The notes: generated by a model from the letters alone, not told the origin. Counted from the first letter of the stretch, positions 1-11,329 are shown. The stretch is 64,000 bases of DNA from Micropterus salmoides (GCF_014851395.1 NW_024044459.1:1364001-1428000); one strand, 5' to 3'. A program made the numbers and translations.

Positions 1-232
1 GCAGCAGATCCTGCGTCAGTTCTCTGCTGTGGGCTGCAGCAGGAAGCAGCAGCAGGCCGAAGCAGAGCAGGCCGATGCAGAGAGGCGCCAGCAGCTCAGT
101 GACCATCTGGCCAGGGCACTCCACCAAGAGATGAAGGTGTGCTCTGATGCTGCCTGCCGCTATCCCAGTAACTACAATGCCTGGTCCCACCGCATCTGGG
201 TGCTGCAGCACATGGCCATTGGCAACGTCAAG
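1..232 (+). CDS. ptar1: ptar1, internal exon (5' part outside window)
   Basis: Exon of protein prenyltransferase alpha subunit repeat-containing 1. Reading from base 2 it is open without interruption and ends with a complete AAG codon at 232, followed by the donor GTAGGA. The peptide contains a textbook PFTA (prenyltransferase alpha) repeat: C-x3-A-C-R-YPSNYNAWSHRIWVLQ at about 159-216, after a charged, glutamine-rich helix. PTAR1 family proteins pair with the RABGGTB beta subunit to form geranylgeranyltransferase III, which acts on YKT6 and FBXL2 in the cytosol (known for the mammalian protein). I take the exon to extend upstream of the window because no acceptor or start codon is visible in frame. 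The phase-0 boundary matches the next exon at 8580. Confidence 0.93.
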
Positions 233-450
233 GTAGGATGAGGTGAAGAGAATAGATACTTTTTATTTCTTTTTGAAAGAGTAAGGGAATTTATTGTCAT
301 GAGGGGGAGGGAGGGGGAGAAGGAGAGAGGGGGAGGGGGAGAGGGCAAGAGATGAACAGGGGGGTGGGGGGTGGGGGGCAGAGAGAGAGGGATCGAAGGC
401 AGCCTACACCGTATACACACAGAGGTATAGACAGTAAAGGTGATGTTGCT
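233..450. repeat. G/A-rich low-complexity tract at the intron start
   Basis: Runs of GGGGGAGGGAGGGGGAGA and GGGGTGGGGGGTGGGGGG between 300 and 380, within the 3' UTR of the L2 or intron sequence next to it. The plus strand has many closely spaced G-runs of four or more and could fold as a G-quadruplex. Confidence 0.5.
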
Positions 451-1099
451 ATAGACTAAATGAAAATTGGTACAGATATTTATAGTAGTATTAATGATAA
501 CAATCGTAATGTTAATGATTATAGTAACAATAATAACAATAGGACTAGTAACAATAGTTGTTGCAGCAGAGGGTGTCGAGCAGGAACACGGAGGCAGCAG
601 GTGACCCGCAGCCACAGATCCAGACTCCACAGCTCCAGAACCAGAAACACCTGCATGAAGTGATAGGAGGAGAGAGGGACAAGAAAGCACAAGACTACCA
701 GAAAGGGGAGAAGTTGTGTTAGTAACATACAATAATGGGATGAGGTTGCATACAGAGGGAGAGAAAGTAGAGGAGAGAGGAGCTCAGTGCATCATGGGAA
801 ATCCCCCGGCAGTCTAGCCCTATAGCAGCATAACTAAGGGATGGTTCACAAATCACCTGAGCCAGCCCTAACTATAAGCTTTATCAAAGAGGAAAGTCTT
901 AAGCCTACTCTTAAATGTGGAGATGGTGTCTGCCTCCTGAACCCAAACTGGAACCTGGTTCCACAGGAGAGGAGCTTGATAGCTGAAGACTCTAAGAACC
1001 ACAAGTAACCGCGCAGTACTCTGGTGGGGTAGTAAGGTACTATGAGCTCTTTAAGATAAGATGGTGCCTGACCATTAAGAGCTTTGTAGGTGAGAAGAA

Positions 1100-3571
1100 G
1101 GATTTTAAATTCTATTCAGGATTTTACAGGAAGCCAATGCAGAGAAGCTAAGACAGGAGAAATATGATCTCTTTTCCTGGTTCCTGTCAGAACACGTGCT
1201 GCAGCATTCTGGATCAGCTGAAGAGTCTTTATGGACTTTTTCGAGCAGCCTGATAAGAAGGAATTGCAGTAATCCAGCCTAGAAGTAACAAATGCATGGA
1301 TTAGTTTTTCTGCATCATTTTTAGACAGGATGTTGCTGATTTTTGCAATATTACGTAGGTGAAAAAAGGCGGTCCTTGAAATTTGCTTAATGTGAGACTT
1401 AAACAACATGTCCTGATCAAAGATAACTCCAAGATTCCTCACAGTGGTGCTGGAGGCCAGGGCGATGCCATCAAGGGAAACTATATCTTTAGATAATGCG
1501 TCACGGAGGTGCTTAGGCCCCAGAACAATAACTTCAGTTTTATCTGAGTTTAACATTAGAAAATTACAGGTCATCCAGAAGATGAAGAAGAACATCCTGA
1601 AGGCACATTTAAAGTTCAGCTAACTGATTAGTTTCATCTGGCTTGATCGATAGATATAAGTGAGTATCATCTGCATAACAATGAAATTTTATGGAATATT
1701 TCCTGATAATATTGCCTAAAGGAAGCATATATAAAGTGAAGAGGATTGGTCTGAGGACAGATCCTTGAGGAACTCCATGACTAACTTTGGCATGCATGGA
1801 GGACTCATCGTTAACATGTACAAACTGAAATCGATCTGATAAATAGGACTTAAACCAGCTTAGAGCGGTTCCTTTAATGCCAATGAAATGTTCCAGTCTC
1901 TGTAATAGGATCTGATGGTCAATGGTATCGAATGCAGCACTAAGATCTAATAAAACCAGTACAGAGACAAGTCCTTAGTCTGATGCAATAAGGAGGTCAT
2001 TAGTAATTTTCACCAGTGCTGTCTCTGTGCTATGATGAGCTCTAAATCCTGACTGAAAATCCTCAAATAAACTATTGCTCTGTAGAAAGTCACACAGCTG
2101 TTTAGCAACTGCTTTCTCCAGAACCTTAGAGAGAAATGGAAGGTTAGATATAGGTCTATAGTTGGCTAAAACATCTGGATCAAGTTTGGGCTTTTTCAGA
2201 AGAGGTTTAATTACAGCTACTTTAAAGTACTGTGGTACATAGCATGTTGATAGAGATAGATTGATCATATCTATTATAGAAGTGCTGACTAAGGGTAAAA
2301 CATCTTTAAGCAACCTAGTCGGGATGGGGTCTAAGAGGCAGGTTGATGGTTTAGATGAAGAAATTATTGAAGTTAGTTGGTAAAGATTGAGGAAAGCAAA
2401 GCAGTCTAAACATATTTCTGGTTCTACAGCTGTTTCTAAGGTTCCTGAGTTTAGAGATAAGTTGGTGCCAGTTGAGGGCAGGTCTTAGTGAATTTTGTTT
2501 CTAATAGTTAGAATTTTATCATTAAAGAAGCTCATGAAGTCGTAACTACTGAGAGCTATGGGAATACTTGGCTCAATAGAGCTGTGACTCTCTGTCAGCC
2601 TGGCTACAGTGCTGAAAAGAAACCTGGGGTTGTTCCTATTTTCCTCTATTAATGACGAGTAGTACGCAGCTCTGGCATTACGGAGGGCCTTCCTATAAGT
2701 TTTAAGACTATCTTGCCAAATTAAACGAGAATTTTCCAGTTTGGTGGAACGCCAATTCCTCAAGTTTCTGCGATATTTGCTTTAATTTGCGAGTTTCAGT
2801 ATTATACCATGGAGCTAACCGTCTTTGTTTTAGTATTTTCTTTTTTAGAGGGGCTACAGAGTTGAGTGGGAGGGACTGAAATTAGCATGGGAGTCCTCTG
2901 TTACTTTGTGACTTGATAATGAATTTAGAGCTGATGGAATCGCATCCTTAAATTTAGCTACAGCAGTAGTTCAGCAATACAAACTCAAAAGTTATCAAAC
3001 AGTGGTCGGACAAAGAGGGATTCTGTGGGAACACTATTAAATGTTCGATTTCAATACCATACCAAAACAAGGTCAGGGGTGTGGTTAAAACAGTGAGTCG
3101 GTTCATGAACACTCTGAGAGAAGCCAATGGAATCTAACAGAGAGATAAACGCAGTACTAAAGCTGTCATTCTCAACGTCCACATGAATATTAAAATCCCC
3201 TCCAATAATAACTTTGTCCGTTTTAAGGACTAAAGTTGACAAAAACTCTGCAAATTCAGATAAGAATTCAAACGGACCAAGTGCTCGGTACACTATAACA
3301 AAAAGAATTGGTTGCAGTGATTTCCAACTTGGGTGTGAAAGACTAAGAACAAGGCTTTCAAATGAGTTATAATTTAGTTTAGGTTTAGAGCTGATTAGTA
3401 GGCTAGAGTCGAAGATAGCTGCAACTCCACCTCCTCGGCCTGTGCCTCGAGGAATGTGAGTATTAATATGACTGGGAGGGGTGGATTCCTTTAGGCTAAC
3501 ATATTCTCCATCACCCAGACAGGTTTCAGTAAGACAAAATAAATCAATATCATAATCTGATATTAGTTCAT
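1100..3571 (-). pseudogene. L2 ORF2 remnant: endonuclease and reverse transcriptase
   Basis: Broken open frames on the minus strand give, in order, an APE-type endonuclease (DIDLFCLTE near 3520-3560; catalytic-type GGDFN near 3200), a linker, reverse transcriptase fingers (YRPISNLPFLSKVLEKAVAK near 2110-2170; SGFRAHHSTE near 2030-2060), palm (GVPQGS near 1755-1790; CYADD near 1665-1685) and the C-terminal RLDYC-type domain (1120-1330). The frames are separated by stops and shifts (for example at 2314, 1797 and 1595), so no full polyprotein is possible. Family L2 is assigned from the combination of these motifs with the esterase ORF1. Confidence 0.8.
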
Positions 3572-3578
3572 TTACTAG
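3572..3578. repeat. target-site duplication, left copy
   Basis: TTACTAG, identical to 5619-5625; together they bracket the nested L2. In the plus direction it follows host L2 endonuclease sequence and directly precedes the 3' terminus of the inserted LINE. Confidence 0.8.
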
Positions 3579-5618
3579 GCAAGGCAAGTTTATTTGTATA
3601 GCACAATTTAACAACAAGGTAATTCAAAGTGCTTTATATAAAACATAAAAGCAACAGGGATATATGTAAAAGTTTAAAAGCAACATAAAATATAATAAAA
3701 GTTACAGTGTTACAATCAGGGTTAAAAGAGTTAAATGGAAAATAATAAAGAGCTAAAAACAAAGAAAAAAAACAGGACAGTAAAAGTTACAGTGCAAGTT
3801 ATCAGTAAAAAGAAAAATCTTAAATATTTAATTAAAAGCAATGGTAAAAAGAAAAGTCTTGAGTCTTAATTTAAAAGAGCTGACTGTTTCAGCAGACCTG
3901 CAGTTATTTGGGAGTTTGTTCCAAATATACGGAGCGTAATAACTGAACGCTGCTTCTCCTTGTTTAGTTTTGACTCTGGGGACAGAAAGCAGACCTGCCC
4001 CAGACGACCTGAGAGGTCTGGATGGTTCAGAAGAACAAAGCAGAAGATCAGAAATGTATTTTGGCCCTAAACCATTTAGTGCTTTATAAACAACAGCGGG
4101 ATTTGAAATCAATTCTTTGACATACAGGAAGCCAAAGTAAAGACCTCAGAACTGGAGTGATGTGATCCACCTTTTTGGTCTTAGTGAGGACTCGAGCAGC
4201 AGCGTTCTGAATCAGCTGCAGCTGTCTGATGGATTTCTTAGGGAGCCCTGTAAGGAACTGTACAGTAGTCAAGTCGACTGAAGATAAATGCATGGATAAG
4301 CTTTTCCAGGTCTTGCTGAGACATAAGTCCTTTAATCCTTGATATATTCTTCAGGTGATAATATGCTGACTTTGTAATTGTCTTAATGTGGCTCCTCAAA
4401 TTCAGGTCTGAGTCCATGACTACACCAAGATTTCTGGCTTGATTTGTGGTTCTTAACATTACAGATTGAAGTCGAGCACTGACTTTCAGTCGTTCCTCCC
4501 TGGCTCCAAAAACAATAACTTCAGTTTTATCTTTGTTTAATTGAAGAAAATTCTGGCACATCCAATCGTTGACCTGCTCAATACAGTTACTCAGCGCCTA
4601 TATGGGATCATAGTCCCCTGGTGAAATGGTTATGTAAATCTGTGTGTCATCTGCATAATTATGGTAACATATTTTGTTGTTTTTCATAATCTGAGCCAGT
4701 GGAAGCAATGTTAAACAAAAGAGGTCCCAGAATGGAGCCTTGGGGAACTCCACGACATTTTTGTCAGCTCAGATGTGTGATTACCTATAGACACAAAGTA
4801 GTCCCTGTCCTTTAAGTAGGATTCAAACCAGTTTAGTACTGTGCCAGAAAGTCCAACCCAGTTTTCAAGTCTGTCTAGTATTATGTTGTGGTCGACCGTG
4901 TCGAATGCAGCACTGAGATCCAATAATACTAAGACTGAAATTCTCCCACTGTCAGTGTAAATGGATGTCATTGAAGACCTTAACAAGAGCCGTCTCAGTG
5001 CTGTGGTGTGGTCGAAAACCTGACTGGAAGACATCAAATCAGTTATTTAGTGCCAAGAAAGCATTAAGCTGTTCAAAAACAGCCTTTTCAATGATTTTAC
5101 TTAAAAAATGGGAGATATGATATGGGCCTATAATTGCTCATTAGTGACATGTCTAGATTGCTCTTTTTTAAGAGTGGCTTAATGACTGCAGTTTTCGGGG
5201 CCTGTGGGGAAAAAACCTGAGGAGAGACACGTTGACAATTTGTAGTAAATCTGAGACCATGCATTTAGACACATTTTTGAAAAAAATGGCAGAATATCAA
5301 GGCAGCATGAGGAGGATTTCAGATGTTGTATTATGTCCTCCAGGTTTTTATGGTTAATAGAATCAAATTGTCTCATGCTATATGAATTGTTTTTAAGTGG
5401 ACACAGGGACAAGACATATCCTGTTACTGAAATGGAGGCACTGATTGCTTGTCTAATTGTTTGAATTTTGTCTGTGAAGAAGGAGGCAAATTCATTGCAG
5501 GGCCTGGTGGATAGAAGGTCTACAGACACAGGAGGGTTGGTTAGCCTGTCCACAGTAGCAAACAGGGCATGTGCATTATTAGTGTTTTTGGTGATGATGT
5601 CAGAGAAGAAGGACCACC
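3579..5618 (-). mobile_element. second L2-type LINE, 5'-truncated, nested in the first
   Basis: Read on the minus strand it starts inside the linker between endonuclease and reverse transcriptase (FATVDRLTNPP at about 5530-5570). It then carries reverse transcriptase (SAAFDTVDHNIILDRL near 4870-4920) and the C-terminal domain (3828-4561), and ends in an A- and TAT-rich 3' tail with the AGGCAAGTTTATTTGTATAG-type end (about 3579-3620). Identical 7-mers TTACTAG flank it at 3572-3578 and 5619-5625. Removing the insert plus one 7-mer rejoins the endonuclease of the host L2, whose sequence runs up to 5626 on one side and 3571 on the other. Stops and shifts show it is dead. Confidence 0.85.
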
Positions 5619-5625
5619 TTACTAG
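5619..5625. repeat. target-site duplication, right copy
   Basis: TTACTAG, the partner of 3572-3578. The plus-strand sequence after it (5626 onward) is the 5' part of the host L2 endonuclease (NIRSLSSK on the minus strand). Confidence 0.8.
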
Positions 5626-5874
5626 TACACCTTTTAGAAGAGAGAGATCTGATGTTTAAGAGTCCACATTTAATTTTCCTATTCGTTTGCACTATTGCTC
5701 TTGTGGTTTTAATTTTTATGAGGTTTTTATGCACAGCTCCACTTCTGTTTACATTTGATTTAAATAACTTCAATGGTCGGACACTATAGGATTTTCACCA
5801 AGTAACTCCTGAAATGGAGGAGCAGAGAAGTGTGTTAGACTGCGACTCTGCCTCCTGGTCTCAACTCTGGGTTG

Positions 5875-6300
5875 TCATAGATTTGGTCTAATAAACTTGG
5901 CCAGATTTCTAGAAATGAGTGCTGCTCCTTCCCAAGTGGGATGGATGCCGTCTCTCCGAATCAGACCAGGTCTTCCCCAGAAAGTCTGCCAATGATCTAC
6001 AAAGCCCACATTGTTTTCTGGACACCACCTCGACAACCAGCGGCGGAATGACGACATGCAGCAATACATGTGATCACTGGTCAGATTTGGCAGGGGTCCA
6101 GAGAAAACTACGGTGTCCAATATTGTTTTTGTATATGTACACACCGACTCAACATTAATCTTAGTGACCTCCGATTGGCGTTACCGGGAGTCATTACCCC
6201 CGACGTGAATAACAATCTTACTGTATTTACGTTTATCTTTAGGGCGACATTGAGTCTTTTTTGAAACTGCTGGCTCTCTGGCCCCAGGGATGTTGGAGAC
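5875..6300 (-). pseudogene. L2 ORF1 SGNH-esterase domain (degenerate)
   Basis: On the minus strand, the sequence IVIHVGGNDS (about 6170-6215) matches block III of SGNH/GDSL hydrolases. RRDGIHPTWEGAA (about 5910-5950) matches block V with the Asp and His of the catalytic triad. Between them runs a well-preserved core (FSGPLPNLTSDHM, SRWCPENNVGFVDHW). Esterase domains of this kind are known from ORF1 of CR1- and L2-type LINEs. A stop after the VGGND block interrupts the frame. It belongs to the older L2, since the next downstream segment (5626-5760) is that element's endonuclease start. Confidence 0.75.
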
Positions 6301-7229
6301 GTCTCTCCCCTTTCAAAATCACTAAAGTATTAAACAAGGTGGCCCAGTAAACTGTTGATAAGATAGTTGTCCTGTTGTTTGCCTAACAGGCATTTATAGT
6401 TCTCAAAACTAAGCTAATCCCCCTCAGAGCTATCAGACCTGACGAATCTCCGACACGCCCTCAAAAACACCAGTGGAATAACAGTGAGCTGCAGCACACA
6501 CCTCTCCTCTCCCTTCCAAACACTAGCTACCCTCCAGGCAGTCAGTGGACAGGAAATTGTTACTGTGATGTAGAGACCGAGCTCAGTTAAAACTTTATGG
6601 ATGAAAATTACAAATTAATAACTCACCACTCAGAAACTCTTGTTCCAGTCCATGTTGCTAAGCTGGTAAGGGGCGCTCCTTACATGCTTGCTAATAACAT
6701 TTTTTTAAGCTGGGTCTTCAACAGATTTGTGTAGCTGTGTTCATGAGGGAGATGGAGGGACGTGCAAGAGGATGTGCTGCACGAATGCGCTACGGCGCTC
6801 TGCACAGGGTGAAAAGAGGAGCTGCAGCAATGTGCAGTATGCCAAAAATATGGTGTTTTTTGAAAATGAAACCATGTAAACCTGTTCTGGTACAACCCCT
6901 AAATAGGATTTTGAACCTGAAATGCTACCGCAGCGCTTTAGAATGTTTGTTTTTTGTTTGTAGTTTTTCTTTCGCTAGTCCAAAAATAATTCACTGTTAC
7001 GAATACAAAGACCAACATGCAGTCGTGTTATTGCCGCGAGTGTCTTTCGGATTGTACCACAGATATAAAACAGATTTATTCTTCAGCTATGGGGAAGTGC
7101 AACCGAAGCGACTCTTGCCTGGAAAAAAAACAGAACTTGGGGTTTGGTTAAAACCTACTGGAAAAAAAAAAAGCCTACTGTCGCTACTTCATGAATGAGC
7201 GCAGCTACTGAAATTTTACACATCGGCAC

Positions 7230-7590
7230 CGGGTCACCATCAAGGCTGCGTGCTTTCCCCTCTGCTCTCCTCCCTGTACACCAACAGCTGCACCTCTAGT
7301 CACCAGTCTGTCAAGCTCCTGAAGTGTGCGGATGACACCACCCTCACTGGGCTCATCTCTGGTGAGAATCAGCCTGCCCACAGGTGGGAGATTGACCATC
7401 TGGGCTCCTGGTGCAGCCAGAACAATCTAGACCTTAATGCTCTGCAGACAGTGGGCATTTTCGTGGATTTTAGGAAGAGCCCAGCCCCACACACCCCCAT
7501 CACCCTGTGTGACTCTACAGTCAACACTGTTGAGTCATTCCGCTTCCTGGGCACAATCATCACCCAGGATCTCCAGTGGCAGTTGAAATG
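7230..7590 (+). mobile_element. LINE fragment, CR1/Rex1-Babar-type reverse transcriptase
   Basis: A 5'- and 3'-truncated piece of the same family as 62.1-63.7 kb. It encodes, in two frames, GCVLSPLLSSLYTNS, the C-A-D-D-T catalytic core (normally F-A-D-D), and SFRFLGTIITQDLQW. It breaks off abruptly at about 7590 into unrelated AT-rich sequence. The clade name is from memory of fish LINE proteins and could be neighbouring CR1 groups. Confidence 0.7.
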
Positions 7591-8579
7591 CTTATGTCAC
7601 ATACATACTAATTACACCATTTCAAACTTTTCCAAGTCTCCATACTCCCAAAGTTTTTCAGGTCATATCTTCATTACATTAGAAGTTTTCATAGTCCTTC
7701 AGCTACCTCATACAAATTAAAGCCAGCAATTCAGTTTAGCGCAAGACCTTCAACAATCCTTAAAATATTCCACATCTTTCATCCCTTTGTACTATTCAGC
7801 TTTTTTTCAAGCTAGAAATTCAGTTTAGTGCAAGCCCTTCAACAGCCAGCATTCACACTGCAGTTTCTTCAGAAATTGCTTTTCTAGTTTTGATTATTAC
7901 TTTAACTTTGGCTTAAATTGTCTGTTTAATGAAATGTTTGTTTAGCTGCACGCTGCTATGTTTGAATTTGCACAAGTCTCACGAGATCACACAAACACTC
8001 CCCCTTGTCATCTCCTCCTGGGACCCGCGTTTGTAGCGTACAGGTTCAGGGAGAGGAGGTTGTGGAGCAACCTGGCTCACTGTGGGCAATTGGTGATTGT
8101 TCCCTCTGGTGGCCTGAAGATAAACACTACTGATTGTGCGCATGATCCATGATGATACAGAAGAATGGAAATAACTGGCAAAAATGGCATATTGTCAATA
8201 TAAAGAGCTTGTGTTTGTGAGAGAGAGAGAGAGAGAGAGATAGAGCATGCAGAGGTGCTGAGGGAATCTTTGCGCAGTACGCAGCTCCGCAATGAATTAT
8301 GATTGATATTGTCAGCGTTGATATTGTGGCGTGTTGCCACAAATAAATCAATGAATGGGAAACATTGCAGTGGGTTTGAGATTTGAGAGACCACCTCTGG
8401 TTAAAGTAAGTCATAATGCAGTCTGAAAATCTGTCAGGATGGTTCGCACAACAATTATTGACCTTATTGTACTCAGTGGGACATCACCCAATGGCTAAAT
8501 TGACATTCTACCAAATATGTGGTGTATTGCCTTTTAAAGTTAGCATTTGGTTTGTGCTAACTGCCATGTTTCTTCACAG
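7591..8579. other. rest of ptar1 intron
   Basis: No gene found. The CAATTCAGTTTAG-type motif occurs at both 7725 and 7815, suggesting a small internal duplication. A GA microsatellite lies at 8219-8240. Otherwise unremarkable intron leading into a good polypyrimidine tract and acceptor at 8579. Confidence 0.4.
8219..8240. repeat. (GA)n microsatellite
   Basis: About eleven GA units inside the ptar1 intron. Confidence 0.9.
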
Positions 8580-8926
8580 GTTTTCCATGATGAGCTGTCC
8601 TCTATGCGCCTTTGGGTGTCCATGCATGTGTCGGACCACAGTGGCTTTCACTACCGCCAGTTCCTGCTCAAGGAGCTGATCGCTGAGCTCGCTCAGACTC
8701 CAGATTCCACTACCACCAGTTCACCCCAGCACATGTCCAGCACAGCCCCCAGCAACAGTTCCGACCATCACAGCCATGCACAGGCTAACGGGGAGCTATC
8801 GGGAGCAGAGGTTGAGGAGGAGCAGCTCAGCTTCACTAAAGTCCTTCAGCTCTTCCGCCAGGAGATGGAGCTCTGCTCAGACCTGATCCAGTCTTTCCCT
8901 GGACATGAGACACTCTGGAGTCACAG
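8580..8926 (+). CDS. ptar1: ptar1, penultimate exon
   Basis: Acceptor TTTCTTCACAG ends at 8579; the exon opens in phase 0 (Val-Phe-His) and stops after two bases of an Arg codon at 8926, before donor GTGAGG. It encodes about 115 residues with two recognisable alpha-subunit segments. One is SDHSGFHYRQFLL, the HYRQ-type repeat helix; the other is the ending PGHETLWSHR, the start of the last PFTA repeat. Between them lies a low-complexity Ser/Thr/His-rich linker of about 40 residues, which looks poorly conserved. The intron upstream is 8.35 kb and packed with LINEs; the one downstream is 5.5 kb and holds MITEs and SINEs. Family match is by motif; orthology to ptar1 is supported by the combined three exons. 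Confidence 0.93.
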
Positions 8927-9032
8927 GTGAGGCCACATTAATTTAATGAATTAATGGACAAACCAGGGCTCCAGACTAACCTTTTTTTACTAGGAGCACT
9001 GTAGCCCCTATCTGAAAATTTTAGGTGCGCAG

Positions 9033-9469
9033 TAGGGTGACAAGATGTCCTGAAAAATTCGGGACAGTCCCGAATTATAAGTGGTTGTCCCGACTCCTGT
9101 GCATTTTGTCCCGAAAATTAGACTAAACATGAGTTTTGATTATAGCCTAATAAAAACATTAAATACTGGTTCTCAGGCTACAGCAGGGCTGCAGCACATG
9201 GTGCATATTGTGTCAACAGCATTGTTTTAGCCACAAAGTAACAGGCATCTTCTTTTCTTGTTTTGTTTTCTAGTGTAAAAAAAAACAAACAAAAAAAATA
9301 GATCTTGGAAGCTGCACAGGCAGATGTGACAGGCACTACACTGATAAAATCAATGAAATTAAATTAATTGTATACCAGATCATCATGATTTACTCACTGT
9401 TACATTCCCACTGTCGTCGTTCCCGCATAATCTGTCCAGAATTTTACCTATTGTCATCTGGTCACCCTA
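9033..9469. mobile_element. hAT-type MITE with TAGGGTGACCAGATG termini
   Basis: The left end reads TAGGGTGACAAGATGTCC and the right end, on the reverse strand, TAGGGTGACCAGATGACAA, giving a near-perfect terminal inverted repeat of about 15 bp for a 437-bp element with no coding capacity. The 8 bp on either side (GTGCGCAG and GGGCCCAC) agree at five positions, consistent with a decayed 8-bp duplication. It has landed in another repeat that begins near 8960 (CAGGGCTCCAGACTAAC) and resumes at 9470. Confidence 0.65.
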
Positions 9470-9959
9470 GGGCCCACGCCTTAAATTGACCTGCAATGCA
9501 ATTTTTTTACATTTTACCCATTTAATTGTATTACTAATTAATAGAGAAACTACAATGTGCTATTTTATTTTAGTTCATAGTCACATTTTAATTGAATGCT
9601 TAACAAATGTAAATACTGGCAAGTATAAAAGTGGCAATGTCATTTGTGTATCTCTCTCTGTATATTTTATGTTTTAAGCTGCTTCATTAGTGTCATGTTC
9701 AGTCCAGGAAGTTAACTACAAACCAAAGCCTGTTCGCACAAACCACTAGACCGCTAATTTTGTAGACTAACCCTAGTTTTTCGTGTAACGGGTACCAAAC
9801 TAGGTAGGCTATAGATTTTGTCATGATGTTCATCATGGAAGAAAGTTAACCACATTACCAACTACAAATATTTGCGACTGAGCAAGCCTATTTAAACACA
9901 TACATCTTTCAATAATTTTTAATGTTTTCTTTAGCCTATAAATAAAATACAGTAGCTAC

Positions 9960-11092
9960 TGGCACAGAAGCTGTTGCCATGGTTACTAGTAAAGCCCAGC
10001 TGATTTGGGTTTTTGGGTGGCGATGCCAGTATTAAAATGAAAAAGAGCCGATTTATAAGCCGATATTTTGATTTGGAAATAATTTGAATAGTAGATCCCT
10101 TTCCTGGATAAACTACAGTTAGAACAGGCCGATATTGAAAGCTGTTCTGTATGTGGGCTCTTAATACCTTTTCCTGAATGGATTATGTTTAAAAAAAAAA
10201 AATGCCTTAGATTACAGTCCCAACAACTTAACATGTAAACAATTGCGCATCAATAAATATTTGCTGCTGGAAGGTGCAGAGAGACCGAGAGGGCAAGAGA
10301 GAAAACTATAGTGTATTTTACCTCACACACCATCTGCCATAATAACTACTTTCAATGTAGCATATTCACATCTAGTTTATCCCTTTACCAGCACTCTTTA
10401 AATTCTATCCAAAGCTACGAGTAACCATTTCTCAACCACCATCTGGCTCTAAAATGTGCCGTCTGATACAATGGCACAGAGGAAACGCTGCTGTTGAATA
10501 CATCTAATACTACATGACTGTCTACAATATAAACCTGCAACTTTGAGATTTCACACTAACATTGCACATTTGAAAGAAGAGGTTGATAACTTTTTCTGGC
10601 TGGAAGCCATGTTAGATACTCGTTCAGCTCATTTTTATCTCCCCTCTGGTTTATTCATTTCGACTGTAACTGCAGACAAACGGCTTGCTGATATATGTAG
10701 AATGAATATGTGGGGTGGTGATGGGCAGTGGATAAGACACATACCTTTGGTGTGAGACTCTGGTCGAATCCACTGTGAGACACCAATTTGTCCCTGAGCA
10801 AGACACTTAACCCTTAGTTGCTCCAGAGACATATATAGCAATTGTAAGTCGCTTTGGATAAAAGCCTCAACTAAATGAGTAAATGTAATGTAGAATACAT
10901 TAAACACTATAGTTTAACCACTCATTAACATTAGACTGTGTATGTGAACTCACCGCTCCGAACGCTTGCTTCACTTTTGGTCTGAAAGCACAGTTAGGAT
11001 GAGTGAAGGATCGACTCTCAATTTCTTTTTTTAATCATCATTAATTGGCTGTGAATTGGCTCATATCAGCCGATAAATCGGTCGGGCTCTAG
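9960..11092. mobile_element. hAT-like non-autonomous element, SINE inserted
   Basis: GAGCCGATTTATAAGCCGATA near 10045 and the inverse ATCAGCCGATAAATCGGTCGGGCTCTA near 11065-11092 are related in opposite orientation, as in the ends of a fish hAT element. The interior has no transposase. A tRNA-derived SINE (10722-10890) interrupts it. Left boundary uncertain. Confidence 0.4.
10722..10890 (+). mobile_element. tRNA-derived SINE
   Basis: Head GGGCAGTGGATAAGAC resembles an A box and GGTCGAATCC a B box of RNA polymerase III promoters. The tail GTAAGTCGCTTTGGATAAA followed by TAAATG repeats is the common 3' part of fish SINEs. A second copy lies at 54600-54800 with the same order. ATGTAGAAT occurs on both sides (about 10697 and 10886) and may be the duplication. 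Confidence 0.65.
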
Positions 11093-11222
11093 TTACTACC
11101 CATAGAGCGGTGTTTACTCGCAGAGCACTCATCTGCCTGCCTGTTCGGGTTGGTTCAGCTCCTAAAAAGGACATCCTGCAGCCAAGTATAAAAATATAGG
11201 GCTGCACGATTAATCGCAATTG

Positions 11223-11329
11223 GGGCGGCTGTGGCTATTCCGCCAGTGAATGCAGATGTAGTGTAAAAGCGCTTTGAGTGGTCAAAAAGACTAGAAAGGC
11301 GCTATACAAGTACGGAGCATTTACATTTA
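11223..11329 (+). mobile_element. short SINE copy within a hAT-like end
   Basis: Starts GGGCGGCTGTGGCT and ends AGCGCTTTGAGTGGTC...GAAAGGCGCTATA, the well-known 5' and 3' ends of a teleost tRNA-type SINE with most of its middle deleted. It is bracketed by CAATTG (11217-11222 and 11330-11335). It splits a TAGGGCTGCACGATTAATCG sequence typical of a hAT terminus that starts at 11197. Confidence 0.6.

Larger units (their letters stand above)
280..6700 (-). mobile_element. L2-clade LINE, near full length, interrupted
   Basis: A non-LTR retrotransposon read on the minus strand. From 5' (about 6.7 kb) to 3' (about 0.3 kb) it shows a 5' untranslated region, an ORF1 esterase domain (5875-6300), the start of the endonuclease (5626-5760), a gap caused by a younger LINE, the rest of the endonuclease (3051-3571), reverse transcriptase (1609-2313) and the C-terminal domain (1100-1595). 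A long AG-rich and trinucleotide-rich 3' UTR follows. The conserved L2 signatures include ETALVK and a Y-A-D-D core. Several frameshifts and stops make it inactive. It lies in a ptar1 intron, antisense to the gene. The outer limits are approximate because I cannot see a convincing flanking duplication. Confidence 0.8.

Noticed and set aside
172..732. Minus-strand open frame of 186 codons at the left edge
   Set aside because: It overlaps the ptar1 exon in antisense and then runs through G/A-rich and trinucleotide repeats; composition is purely repeat-driven.
6737..7198. Plus-strand open frame of 153 codons
   Set aside because: No domain, and part of it coincides with what looks like a dispersed fish repeat (CTGTTCTGGTACAACC). 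I see no splice sites or conservation signal.
10722..10890. Possible tRNA gene (A- and B-box-like sequence)
   Set aside because: No cloverleaf can be drawn and the tail is the standard SINE 3' end; a second copy exists at 54.6 kb.
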